NCBI GenBank assembly: GCA_036939755.1
Contig: JALLAZ010000020.1
Span: 1-35,665 of the forward strand
Direction: 5' to 3'
Source of the DNA: Stephanodiscus triporus
Lineage: Eukaryota > Bacillariophyta > Thalassiosirophyceae > Thalassiosirales > Thalassiosiraceae
Length of the DNA stretch: 35,665 bases
Each line of letters begins with the position of its first letter. Positions within the stretch are counted from its first letter, which is position 1. This document shows, in pieces, positions 21,019-30,258 of this stretch. The position numbers and the translations under genes are program-made. The notes under the pieces were generated by a model that was given only the letters and a program-made list of their open reading frames with translations, made no database searches and was not told where the DNA came from.

Positions 21019-22194
21019 TCATTCGGAGGACCATTCCTCTCTATTGGAATCCAAAACAGAGCGCAAACCTTCTCGATAAGTTGGGTAGATTAGTTTTCCA
21101 TCAGGAAGAAGACCCTTTATTCTTTGATTTTGTACGCGTTTTCTATCAGTCGACCTCCTTCTTTCTCTTTCGGTTTGATGTAGATTTGCGGATGGCGATC
21201 TACTTTTCTCCAATGTCCTTCGCGGGAGTAAATTTTCTTCCTTGAGAAGTGTTTTGCCAAACAGCATCACCTCTTCGCGGTCTGCGGGATCGTCATCTGC
21301 GAGATTCCAAAGACACGCAGCCCCAGTTGCAGGCTCATTGCACATCACGGCAGATATTATAGCTCGGCTTACGTCTTCTTCGTGTATGCGTGATGTAGGA
21401 AAGGTTCCTCTTGGCTTATCATTAGGCGCAGATGCATCAAGTTTTCCTATGCGAATCGTATGAAGTGCCGAACGTGTATTCCCGTATAGACCTGAAGCAC
21501 GAAAGACGTGCAACCTCCACCCACATTTATTTGCTGCACTCCTCCACTCCTCCTCTGCTCTAAAATACATTTCTCCTTTGGTACCTGGCTCGAATTTCAC
21601 TTCTGAATCTTCATTCACCCACTCACCATCATGATTACCATAAACTGAAGTAGATGAAATGAATCCGATCCAAGTGTTAACTGGAACCAAATCACGGAGA
21701 CAGAAAATAGGGTGATCGAGAACTGGATCGCAGAAGTATTTCCACCGCCTCGGTCTTCCTCCTACATGGGTGGCATTGATATTGCGATCTAAATCGGTCG
21801 GTGCATCAACTGGAGGGATTGTTACAAGAATGTGGGTGCAGGATGGAAGAATTTCCTTCAACTCTCGGCAGGCATCGAAACTTATGGCTTTCACGCCAGG
21901 TACTCTCTTCGCACTGCGAGTCGTTCCCCACACATCATTAAAAAAAGTGACATTCTCGCTGCGGTTTGCGAATTTTAGGGAAGTGCTCCGTTGAGCAACC
22001 AATGATCCCACGTTCCCAAGTCCAAATACCATCAACCGATTTTGGTTGGCAATTTCGTTGTCGTCGGAGTCTCCAACAAACTTCGATTCATGTGCGCTGA
22101 TGCGCGATCGCTTGTAGGGGAAGGTGAGCGAACCTACGCCACAAATCAATAAAAGCGCGTGTATGATAATATATTGCCCGCCCTGAGCCACCAT
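21019..22194 (-). CDS. YeeZ-like NAD(P)-binding epimerase/dehydratase family protein, signal-peptide bearing
   Basis: The protein has 391 residues from the chosen ATG at 22194. The frame stays open to 22332, but that ATG overlaps the start codon of the divergent SF-assemblin, and residues after 22194 (MVAQGGQYIIIHALLLICGV) form a plausible signal peptide, so the downstream start is preferred. Seen: Rossmann start LMVFGLGNVGSLVAQ, THILVTIPP, the active-site-like strand IGFISSTSVYGNHDGEWVNE (Ser/Thr plus Tyr), FRASGLYGNTRSALHTIRIG, the RIHEEDVSRAI helix and the C-terminal ending YPTYREGLRSVLD. These match bacterial YeeZ-type extended SDR proteins, whose substrate is generally unknown. A basic insertion (SRSPSANLHQTERERRRSTD) sits near the C-terminus. 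Secretory or plastid location is inferred from the N-terminus. Confidence 0.82.
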   Translation of the reverse strand: MVAQGGQYIIIHALLLICGVGSLTFPYKRSRISAHESKFVGDSDDNEIANQNRLMVFGLGNVGSLVAQRSTSLKFANRSENVTFFNDVWGTTRSAKRVPGVKAISFDACRELKEILPSCTHILVTIPPVDAPTDLDRNINATHVGGRPRRWKYFCDPVLDHPIFCLRDLVPVNTWIGFISSTSVYGNHDGEWVNEDSEVKFEPGTKGEMYFRAEEEWRSAANKCGWRLHVFRASGLYGNTRSALHTIRIGKLDASAPNDKPRGTFPTSRIHEEDVSRAIISAVMCNEPATGAACLWNLADDDPADREEVMLFGKTLLKEENLLPRRTLEKSRSPSANLHQTERERRRSTDRKRVQNQRIKGLLPDGKLIYPTYREGLRSVLDSNREEWSSE

Positions 22195-22330
22195 ACCATT
22201 CTTCTTTCTACTGATCGTTGGATGTGTCGTCGTCGTTCGTCGTCGTTTTCGTTGGCGAGGGGGGGGGTACATACACGGTACGATATTGTGCAGCAGCCAC
22301 TCAAGAGAGGAGCCAATTTTCATCGGCAGC

Positions 22331-23221
22331 ATGAGTGAGGCACCTTACAATTTCGATGAACATGGCAACAGCAATGCCATGATTCCGTCTCCTGGCCAAA
22401 AGCTTCTTTCGTCTATGGTTTTGGGTGATGGATCCTTTGAGGCTGCGATGAAGGAACGGTCGAGGGTGAGTTACTCCAGGTCACGACTATGCGCATTTTT
22501 TTCCATTATTTTATATTTCATCGCTGTAACCACCTTGCATTATCGGGATCCACAGATGAGAAAGGAAAAAGAAGAACATTCCCTGGCCCAGGTGGCGATT
22601 CAGCTCACCGCCGCCGAGAGAGCTCTCACAGTTGAAACACAGCGTCGCATCCAATCTACTCACGAAATCCAAAAGAGCTGCACGCTGAAAATTCAGGAGA
22701 TGGAGCGAAACTTCGAAAGGATATTGAAGGAGCGAAGTTTGCACATGGAGGAACGGCTTGCGTCTGTACAACAAAAGGTGGAGGAGCTAGCTGCACGGTT
22801 TGAGGAGGAGAAGGATGCTGTGCCAAAAGATATGGAAGCGAGGGGAAAGGAGCTGAGGGAAATGTTAAACACGTTTCAGAACGAGTTGGCAGAAGAGAGG
22901 ACTGACCGTTTGAACCGGGAAGGACGTATACTTAAACAGATGGATGACCATTCCTCTGCCATTTTTGGTGCAATTGATAAAGAGATAAGCGAGCGTGAGC
23001 AAATCTCACAAGGATTGCAAAAGAGGATTGAAGACAACGAACGACTCCGTTCTCGGGCCGAACACGACTTGCAATACATGATTCAAAATGAAATGTCCGA
23101 CTTGAAGGAGATGATCGACACGGAGAAACAGGAGAGACAGCTGGGGGATGATGAAATTATAATGGCTTTGGAGAGATACACACAGCAACTGCAAAGTAGT
23201 TTGTCTGTGATTAGCTCCTAG
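22331..23221 (+). CDS. SF-assemblin / beta-giardin family protein
   Basis: Two exons, 22331-22465 (45 codons) and 22556-23221 (221 codons plus stop), 266 residues. The 90-nt intron (GTGAGT..CACAG) is a multiple of three and contains no stop, so a retained form would stay in frame. SF-assemblins form 2-nm filaments of striated flagellar roots; in stramenopiles the family persists at basal bodies or the spindle-pole region. Seen: a short Pro/Ser/Gly head (PYNFDEHGNSNAMIPSPGQK), then almost unbroken alpha-helical coiled coil from KERSRMRKEKEEHSLAQVA to the end, with LEDNERLRSRAE-like heptads. Length and head-plus-rod layout fit the family. The start is 137 bp from the divergent epimerase-like gene. 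Confidence 0.85.
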   Translation: MSEAPYNFDEHGNSNAMIPSPGQKLLSSMVLGDGSFEAAMKERSRVSYSRSRLCAFFSIILYFIAVTTLHYRDPQMRKEKEEHSLAQVAIQLTAAERALTVETQRRIQSTHEIQKSCTLKIQEMERNFERILKERSLHMEERLASVQQKVEELAARFEEEKDAVPKDMEARGKELREMLNTFQNELAEERTDRLNREGRILKQMDDHSSAIFGAIDKEISEREQISQGLQKRIEDNERLRSRAEHDLQYMIQNEMSDLKEMIDTEKQERQLGDDEIIMALERYTQQLQSSLSVISS

Positions 23222-23358
23222 CATGCTGAAAAGAAGAATCAACTTTGCCAAAGAGATATCGTCTCTATGGTAATGACTGGGTTTTTATAATCCTTGTCCT
23301 ATCCAAAGAGCCCACTAGAAAAGAAACTGGTTACATTGCCTAACACCTTCTTCAATGT

Positions 23359-25263
23359 TTACATCAAATTATGCTCTACACTCTCCAATTCATTGATCCA
23401 CTCTTCCTCCATTGAAATTTTGTGTAATTGTTCCTGATTCAGCATCTTCCCCGTGGCTTCCATGTCTTTCAATGTTTGAATGGAATCTAGCTGCTTCAGA
23501 AGCTTCTTTCGCCGGCGCTTCGCCGTTCTTATCGAATCCTCGTCTGTTATCGTCGTTGATTTCACTTTAGATTCCAAAGAAAGCGCAGGGGTCGAGGTCT
23601 CAGTACCTGATGATGCACCGGGAAGAAACGCAGTTTGTTGGAGTGTTAAACCTTTGACAAGCGCAATCAGTCGTTCGGCCTCAGCCAACTCAAGCTCGTC
23701 TTCAAACGTTGGGTCGACGAAGTGCTCTGCATCCATGTCATCGTCTAGGTTTATGAACTCGTCATCGATGGAAAAGTTTAACACTTCAGATCCCACATGA
23801 TGTCTCTCATCGTCAACATCAGAGTTGCAATCATCAATTCCCACTTCTTCGTTGTCTTCATAAACCCCAACAACCGGAAGACCCCCGTTTTCAGGGTTCA
23901 TCGACATTCTTTGCAAATCGTCCTTCTTTTTCACACTCGCCTTCAACTGTCCGCACCCAGCATCAATATCAATACCTCTTCTCATTCTCGGAGTGGCGCT
24001 GATGCCGAATTCATTCTCCAGTACACTCACAAAATTTTGCACATTATTCCGCCCCGATGGACCACCTCCGTAACCACCCGTGGGATTTAATGGGATGAGA
24101 TTTACATGAGCCATATCCGGTCTAATGCCATGTCTTTGCAGCAGACGCCCCAGAGTCCTCGCAACGTCCTTCGAGTCATTCTTGCCCTCAATGAGCGCCC
24201 ATTCGAATGTGACTCTCGACTTCTTGACTTGAATGTACTCGCGAATGGTAGACATCAGCTCGTCGAGACCGCCGTACCTTCGATTGGCCGGGAGTAGCGC
24301 CGAGCGCTCTTCGTCCGTGGCGCAATGCAGCGACAGCGCGAGGCGAACTTGCAAATCCTCTTCCATCAGCTTCCTGATGTTCGGCACGACGCCGACGGTG
24401 GAGACGGTGATCCTCCTGGCGCCTATCCCGAGTTCCGAATTCATCCGGCGAATGGCATGGATGACGTTCCTGTAGTTGGCGAGTGGCTCGCCCATTCCCA
24501 TCATCACCACGTTCGACAGCCTCTCCCCGTCCCCGCGTAACTCGGTCGCGAAGCGCGCCACCTGCTCGTAAATTTCCTCCGCCGTGAGCTGTCTCGCGAA
24601 CCCCATCTGCCCCGTGGCGCAGAAGACGCACCCCATCGCGCAGCCCGCCTGGCTGGATATGCAGGCCGTGCGCCTGCCGTCCTCGTACGGCATTAACACG
24701 CTCTCGATCATCTGTCCGTCGTGCAGCCTGTAGGCTCGTTTCTTCGTGCCGTCCTGACTGATTTGTTCTATTTCCAAATGGAGGGAGCCGATGGTGGCCC
24801 TTTCTTTCAGGAGCACTCGCAGTTGCTTGGGTAGATCCATCATCTGATCGATGTCGGTAACGCCCTTGGAGAAGATGTGATTCTGGATTTGTTTGCCCCT
24901 GTATGCGGGATACCCCCATGACGTGAGAAGCGTCTCGAGTTCCGGCAGGGGTAGAGTGAGGAGATTTACCGTGAATGGTTCAGCGGATCGTTTTGTCGGC
25001 ATCGCCGTGGCAGTTTCTGTTGGTTGTTTGGTGGAAGATATAGAAACGCCAGCGTGCAACGAAGCGACTTGAAAAGTCGGTCGTTTGCGAGAAGTAGATG
25101 CAACAGAAGATGATCTACCATACGTCGAACGATGCGCGCGGGGATTGACGTTGACGAATGACGCACATTTCGTCGGCGAGGCGATTCGAGACACGATCGC
25201 GCGACCATTGACGGGAGCGCCGCGCGATAGGAAGAGTAGTGCAACCATGGCGATGACAGACAT
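23359..25263 (-). CDS. rlmN: RlmN-type radical SAM rRNA/tRNA adenine-C2 methyltransferase, organellar, with long C-terminal extension
   Basis: A 634-residue intronless protein. RlmN makes 2-methyladenosine at 23S rRNA A2503 and tRNA A37. The radical-SAM cluster CX3CX2C is Cys208, Cys212 and Cys215 in CISSQAGCAMGCVFCATG; the methyl-carrying cysteine is Cys437 in DIDAGCGQL. Other motifs: LTSWGYPAYRGKQIQNHIF (substrate domain), VVMMGMGEPLANY, ITVSTVGVVPNIRKL, LALSLHCATDEERSALLPAN, FEWALIEGKNDS and HVNLIPLNPTGG. The N-terminal 95 residues begin with a hydrophobic core (MSVIAMVALLFLSRG) followed by Ser/Arg-rich sequence, consistent with import to the plastid or mitochondrion, where bacterial-type rRNA is found. 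After residue 450 an acidic, coiled extension of about 180 residues has no counterpart in bacterial RlmN. Confidence 0.95.
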   Translation of the reverse strand: MSVIAMVALLFLSRGAPVNGRAIVSRIASPTKCASFVNVNPRAHRSTYGRSSSVASTSRKRPTFQVASLHAGVSISSTKQPTETATAMPTKRSAEPFTVNLLTLPLPELETLLTSWGYPAYRGKQIQNHIFSKGVTDIDQMMDLPKQLRVLLKERATIGSLHLEIEQISQDGTKKRAYRLHDGQMIESVLMPYEDGRRTACISSQAGCAMGCVFCATGQMGFARQLTAEEIYEQVARFATELRGDGERLSNVVMMGMGEPLANYRNVIHAIRRMNSELGIGARRITVSTVGVVPNIRKLMEEDLQVRLALSLHCATDEERSALLPANRRYGGLDELMSTIREYIQVKKSRVTFEWALIEGKNDSKDVARTLGRLLQRHGIRPDMAHVNLIPLNPTGGYGGGPSGRNNVQNFVSVLENEFGISATPRMRRGIDIDAGCGQLKASVKKKDDLQRMSMNPENGGLPVVGVYEDNEEVGIDDCNSDVDDERHHVGSEVLNFSIDDEFINLDDDMDAEHFVDPTFEDELELAEAERLIALVKGLTLQQTAFLPGASSGTETSTPALSLESKVKSTTITDEDSIRTAKRRRKKLLKQLDSIQTLKDMEATGKMLNQEQLHKISMEEEWINELESVEHNLM

Positions 25264-25682
25264 GTTACGTCGGCGTTTTCCCCGTAAGTAGATGGCGAAT
25301 CTCTAAATACTATTCTCTTGTTCTTGAATGCGCGTCTCCTCCGTAATGAATCTGTTTTGATCATCAATCGTCAATCATAAATAATGGAGACGCCGTCGCC
25401 GTTGGGGCCGTCGGCGTAGTGTTTTTTGATGTTTTGGTGACGGTTCGTTTGTGGCGGCAGAAGAAAAGTTCTCGACCGTGCGACGTCTGTCAGTCGCCCT
25501 GATCTTTTTTGGGGCGGAACGAAACCGACCGTACAAAACCAAAAAACAAAAACCAAAAACACCTCCGCGCTGCCCAGCAATCCAACCGATCGCCATTGAG
25601 TGGACGACCGACGACCTACCTGTCAATGACCGTGGGCACGACCCACTAAGCTCTCTAATCAAGTGACAATCAATCGAAGGAG
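25264..25682. promoter_or_regulatory. Divergent spacer between RlmN-like (-) and EFL1 (+)
   Basis: The 419 bases lie between two start codons facing outward and hold both promoters. An A-rich stretch (about 25530-25560, with repeated AAAACCAAAAA words) lies about 130 bp upstream of the EFL1 ATG. I see no RNA gene. Confidence 0.5.
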
Positions 25683-28600
25683 ATGGCGATGCTGCCCCCC
25701 CCCGACTACACGCGTCTCGTCACGATCATCGCCCACGTCGATCACGGCAAGACCACCCTCGCCGACAATCTCATCGAGTCCAACGGCATCATCAGCGAGC
25801 GCCTGGCGGGGACGTTGCGATATCTCGACAGCGATCCCGAGGAACAGAGGCGCGGCATCACCATGAGGGCGTCGGCGATCGGATTGAGGCACTCGTACGT
25901 GCCGCCGAGGACGTCCCGGAATAACATCGGCAACGGCAATGGACGGAAGGGAAAAAACGACGACGGGGTCAATGGCGGCGGGTCGGCGTCGCGCGACATG
26001 GTCGTCCACCTGATCGACTCTCCCGGCCACGTCGATTTCTCCGCGGAGGTCACGTCCTCCCTCCTGCTATGCGATTCCGCCATACTCGTGGTCGACGCCG
26101 TCGAGGGCATGTGCGCGCGCACCCACTCCCTGGTGCGCGAGGCGTACCTGCATCGACTGGCGCCGATACTCGTGATAAATAAGGTCGACAGGCTGTGTCT
26201 CGAATTGGGATTGGACACGACCGAGGCATACGTGAGGGTGCGTGAGCTCGTCGAGACCGTTAACGCGGCTTGCGCCTCGATGTTGAATTCGGCGGCGACG
26301 ATGACGACGACGACGGAGGACGGCGATGACGACGACGACGACGACGACTATCGCGACGCCGAGGCGGACGCGTGGAATTTCGATCCGTTCAAGGGGAACG
26401 TCGTCTTCGCGTCGGCGTTGCACGGGTGGGGATTTTCAGTGCCCGCGTTGGCCAGGTCGCTGTTCCGGTCGGGGACGGTCCCGCTGAAACCCCCGATGAT
26501 GCGACGGCATCTCTTCGGGGATGCCAAGTACGATCCCGAGACGGGAAGGGTGCTGAAATGGAAACAGAGCAGGAGCGGCGGCGGCGGCGGCAGCGTGCCG
26601 ATGTTCGCGGAATACGCGCTTGGACCGTTGTGGGAGATATATGAGGGCGTTTCGCACGCGGCCGCCTCGGCGGGGCTGAAAGGCGAGCCGTTCGCCGACG
26701 TCGGGACCGACGGGATCACTCGCGACAAACGGACGGAGCACGCCAAGATCGTGGCCACGACTCCCGGGATGGAACGGGTCGTGTCCGCCCTGCAGGCTGG
26801 GAGCACGTCTCCGTCCGTCATTTCTCCTCGTCCGGGCAACGACGGGCCTCTGCCGACAAGCGCGCGGGAATTGCAGAAAATTCTATCTCGGATAGGCGCC
26901 GGCTCGGAATCGTCCGTCGTGTCCGCCGTGCTTCGACGGTATCGGCCGCTCAGCGATGCGATACTGGACGCGGTTTGCGAGACCGGTCCCTCCCCGGCCG
27001 ATGCGGCGTCACGTCATCGCAAGAGGGCATTGGCCCTTCGAATGCCTCGCTCGTTGGGAGGTACCGACGAGGCCGCCCGTACGATGGAAGAATTCGGCAA
27101 GATCCGGGAAGCCGCGCGACGATGCGACCCCGGCGACGATGTCCCCACCGTGGCGCATGTGTGCAAATTTACGTCCACCAGTCGAGCGGCCGTCACCGAC
27201 CCCGATTTATCTCAGCTGCCGTCGTCGACCAATATGCTAATGGGATTAGCGCGCGTCCTGAGTGGCACTCTGCGATCAGAAGACGTTGATTATTACGCTT
27301 TCGGTCCGAGGTACGATGGAGACGGCAACACGCCAAAGCAAAGAATTCGATGTTACCTGTTGATGGGTTCGTCATTTATCCGCGTTGACTCAGTGCCGGC
27401 TGGACACATTTGTGCAATATACAATTTGGAAGCATTGCAATTGAAGACGGTAACGATCTGTGATAGGAGAGAGTGCATGCCATTACGCGGGTTCGATTTC
27501 GGGTTGCAACCTCTGGTGAAAGTAAATGTAGAGCCAGTATCAGCGTCGGGTAAGCTCCTTCCTTTGAGATGTTTGAAATTGCTGTTTCTACTGACACCCA
27601 CTGTCATCATTTACTGACCCTGGAACACGTATCCCTATATCTCAAGACGCTGAAACGCTGGAGAGAGGACTCTTGAAACTGTCCCTTGCTGATTCGTCTG
27701 TACAAGTGACAGCCACGGCAAAGGGAGAAAGGATTCTTGCGTGCCTCGGAGAAATACACTTGGAACAATCAATACTGGACCTCAAAAGGGTATACTGTGA
27801 CAATATCGAGCTGAGAATATCAGACCCCATCACACCGTTCTGTGAGACTACGGACTGGTTCGAAAATGAAGATAACTTTGATTCCTTCTTGGAAGACAAG
27901 AGTCCACCATTACGGCAGTCGACAATCCCTCCATATTGCGACGAAGAAGGGCTTGCGTATGCGAACCGAGGCCGCTGCAGGACAATATTGTCTGGTCGTG
28001 GCGCTGCCATTTCCATCAGGGCTGTTCCACTTCCACGGTCAGTGTATGCATGCCTTCATAGCAAAAAGGTCGTTGATGGTAGCCATGATGATCTCGTTAC
28101 TGTCGGAAAGGCGTTAAGTGGCAGCAACGATGAAAAATCACGCACGGCATCCATGGTGTTAGAGTTGCTGCTGGACTCTCTTAAGAACATCGATGACAGC
28201 GGCAATGCTCTCTTGGAGTCATCCGCACTCTCTAAAGGGTTTGCCATCAAGGCAGTTGAATCAGCCACCGGAGAGGTGTATGTGCCGCAGAAGGAGGGCA
28301 GTAAAAAGGGCGAGACGCCCACCGCCTTTGAGGGACACGGCGAATATCAAACAACGCAGCAATTTCTCCGTGGAGGACTTGGTTGTATCAGTTCTCCATC
28401 TGAAAATTCAACCTCAGCAGCAGATGCTGACGCAACAGCGCTGAAAAAATGGAGACAAGATATGCGTGGCTCAACCTTGGCTGGGTTTCAGCTTGCCATG
28501 CGTGCTGGGCCATTGTGTGAAGAACCAGTTCGTGGCGTTGCGGTCATTTTAGAGGCTGTTGAAATTGCCGTCACGGCGAGTAATCGTGCCATTGGACATT

Positions 28601-29228
28601 ATGTTGCAAGGGATGTTACTGGAGGCATGGTTGTAGCAGCATTGCGATCAGGGATCAGATGTGCGCTGTTGTGAGTTCCACAAGCGGGATAGGAATTTGA
28701 TAGGTCTTTTTCGCTTCTCCCTGTCTCATATACACATCCGTATTGATTCAAATTTGCAGAACAAGACCAGCGCGTCTCGTTGAAGGCCACCTTAGGCTGA
28801 CGCTGCACTCTTCACTGGCTGGACTAGGCTCCCTGCATGCAGTTCTATCAAAACGAAGGGGCAAGGTCGTAACTGATGCCATGGTTGATGGTACGGACTT
28901 GATCCAGGTCACTGCCACTATACCTCAAGCGGAATCTTTTGGTTTGGCGCCAGAGCTAATGAAAAAATCCAGTGGGGAGGTAACTGCACCCGAGCTTGTT
29001 TTCTCGCATTGGGAGGTCTTGGATGAGGACCCATTCTGGATTCCAACCACCGAAGAAGAACGGGAAGACTTTGGCCAAAACCTACAGACGGGCGACTCAT
29101 CAACCGGTCTTGACAACAACGCCTTAAAATTAATACGCATGGTTCGAAATCGAAAGGGACTCTTAGTCGATTCAAGTAAGATTGTTGTGGCGGCAGAAAA
29201 ACAAAGAACATTGTCACGAAAGAAGTAG
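25683..29228 (+). CDS. EFL1: EFL1 (Ria1) elongation-factor-like GTPase of 60S maturation
   Basis: Three exons: 25683-27549, 27647-28670 and 28760-29228, giving 1119 residues, close to animal EFL1. The introns are 97 nt (GTAAGC..CAAG) and 89 nt (GTGAGT..GCAG). EFL1 works with SBDS in the cytoplasm to release eIF6 from pre-60S subunits. Motifs: G1 AHVDHGKTT (17-25), NGIISERLAGTLRYLDS, switch RGITMRASAI, G3 DSPGHVDFSAEVTSSLLLCD, G4 NKVDR. Then the EF-2-like domains: LLKLSLADSSVQVTATAKGE, CLGEIHLEQSILDLK, and the C-terminal PQAESFGLAPELM, LVFSHWEVLDEDPFWIPTTE, RNRKGLLVDSSKIVVAAEKQ. Acidic insertions (poly-Asp near residue 220) come from GAC repeats. The first exon is GC-rich, the later exons clearly less so. 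The last 45 bases recur at 30214-30258. Confidence 0.97.
29184..29228 (+). repeat. EFL1 3' coding end, source of a downstream copy
   Basis: This 45-bp segment ending in the EFL1 stop codon is repeated at 30214-30258 with two differences. Confidence 0.9.
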
Positions 29229-29314
29229 CTATTTTTTGCAGTTCCAATTTGTAAGTTTGAGATCATAAACTCTATAATCAACAATAAGCCTTGCCCTCTG
29301 ATGGCCGATCTGAA

Positions 29315-29542
29315 TTATAACTGGAGGTGGTGAGATAGTAATCCTTGACTCAACAAATTCACTCGATCACCTCCACACCTATTGGTATTATAAATCCAAT
29401 TTCCGAGTCTCTTTTCATTGACATTACCGCTACATTTACTGGGGACTCTCCCGTTGGTCTTGATGAATTCCTTCACGGCCACAAATTTAGCGTTCCATTT
29501 GGAATCATTTATCAACAAAAGTTTGCTAGCCCTACTGTACAT
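29315..29542 (-). pseudogene. Helicase-associated (HA) domain fragment
   Basis: The minus strand reads about 75 codons with WNAKFVAVKEFIKTNGRVPS followed by RLGNWIYNTNR, which fits the helicase-associated repeat pattern (W..F..L..F....G...VP, then LG.W....R) abundant in diatom genomes. Only one repeat unit is present, with no helicase core, no clear start codon context and an inverted repeat overlapping its 5' end. I read it as a relic or part of a mobile element rather than a working gene. The domain assignment is by eye. Confidence 0.45.
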
Positions 29543-29560
29543 TTGACCTCAATTGGCAAC
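29533..29560 (+). repeat. 28-bp inverted repeat, left copy
   Basis: The sequence is the reverse complement of 29930-29957 with one mismatch (27/28). The pair frames 425 bp that include the fold-back element. No clear target-site duplication is visible outside the repeats. Confidence 0.9.
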
Positions 29561-29566
29561 CCCTTC

Positions 29567-29709
29567 ATTGGGGGAGCTTATTTCTCAGCTTTTAGGAGGG
29601 CCATGACCAAACTTAATAGTTTATACCACCCTCCATTGAGTCAAGGGTGGTATAAACTATCACTGTCGTCGACCCCATGGGTAGAGGCCGTGAAATAAGC
29701 TCCCCCAAT
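29567..29709. mobile_element. 143-bp symmetrical fold-back (MITE-like) element
   Basis: The outer arms 29567-29584 and 29692-29709 are perfect 18-bp inverted repeats (ATTGGGGGAGCTTATTTC). The inner arms 29616-29632 and 29644-29660 are perfect 17-bp inverted repeats around an 11-nt loop. The two connecting segments are exactly 31 nt each and mostly unpaired. The equal spacing shows one original palindrome whose middle arms have decayed or diverged. No target-site duplication was found. Possible readings are a MITE, a fold-back transposon or a hairpin RNA source. Confidence 0.75.
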
Positions 29710-29929
29710 TCGTGTGTTGGGTTTTGAGAGAGATGTGATAATTTAAATTTTTAAATTTTTTATCAACAAAATGAATGAAAGCCAGTAAAATACACCAACC
29801 TTCTACCAATCATATCTTGGTCAGTTTACATCATCAAACCATGCCCCAAGTGGGACTTCCTATTTTTTTGACCTGCCCTACAATATCTAAGTGGGTTTGA
29901 GGTTGGAATTATCGATATTTAGAAACTGA

Positions 29930-29957
29930 GTTGCCAATTGAGGTCAAACGTACAGTA
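29930..29957 (-). repeat. 28-bp inverted repeat, right copy
   Basis: This is the partner of 29533-29560, in opposite orientation, with one mismatch. Confidence 0.9.
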
Positions 29958-30156
29958 TCCATCTCGAAGATTTGAGGTATTTCTTGTCTGAACTGATTCT
30001 CACGATAGCCTCCACAATAATCTAGCATGTCATCTGAGGAGACATTCTTCTTCATCGCCCCCAAGGGAGGGATGATGCCCGCCATGATGACACAACGCAA
30101 GAGATTGATTCAAGCAACTGCACACTTCCTTCCCTCCTATTCACTCTAGGGCGTGC

Positions 30157-30193
30157 ATACTAGTACGCTCACATGTATACTAGTACGCACACA
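30157..30193 (+). repeat. Short tandem repeat, two 17-bp units of period 20
   Basis: ATACTAGTACGCTCACA and ATACTAGTACGCACACA differ at one base. They lie immediately before the telomeric tract. Confidence 0.85.
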
Positions 30194-30197
30194 AGGA

Positions 30198-30216
30198 TAG
30201 GGTTAGGGTTAGGGTT
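30198..30216 (+). repeat. Interstitial telomeric repeat (TTAGGG type)
   Basis: TAGGGTTAGGGTTAGGGTT is about three units of the TTAGGG repeat. Its last bases (GTT) are shared with the start of the copied EFL1 tail. Confidence 0.85.
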
Positions 30217-30258
30217 GTGGCAGCAGAAAAACAAAGAACATTGTCACGAAAGAAATAG
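30214..30258 (+). pseudogene. Copy of the last 45 bp of EFL1
   Basis: It matches 29184-29228 at 43 of 45 bases. It carries the last 14 sense codons (from GTT GTG GC.) and the stop codon. The two differences (GCG to GCA and AAG to AAA) are both synonymous in the EFL1 frame. There is no upstream EFL1 sequence, so this is a fragment and not a gene. Confidence 0.85.

Noticed and set aside
21019..22332. Upstream ATG at 22332 for the epimerase-like gene
   Set aside because: It overlaps the start codon of the divergent SF-assemblin and adds a low-complexity basic stretch before a good signal peptide at 22194.
29345..29698. 117-codon open frame on the plus strand
   Set aside because: It runs across both inverted repeats and the fold-back arm, antisense to the helicase-associated fragment, with no domain.
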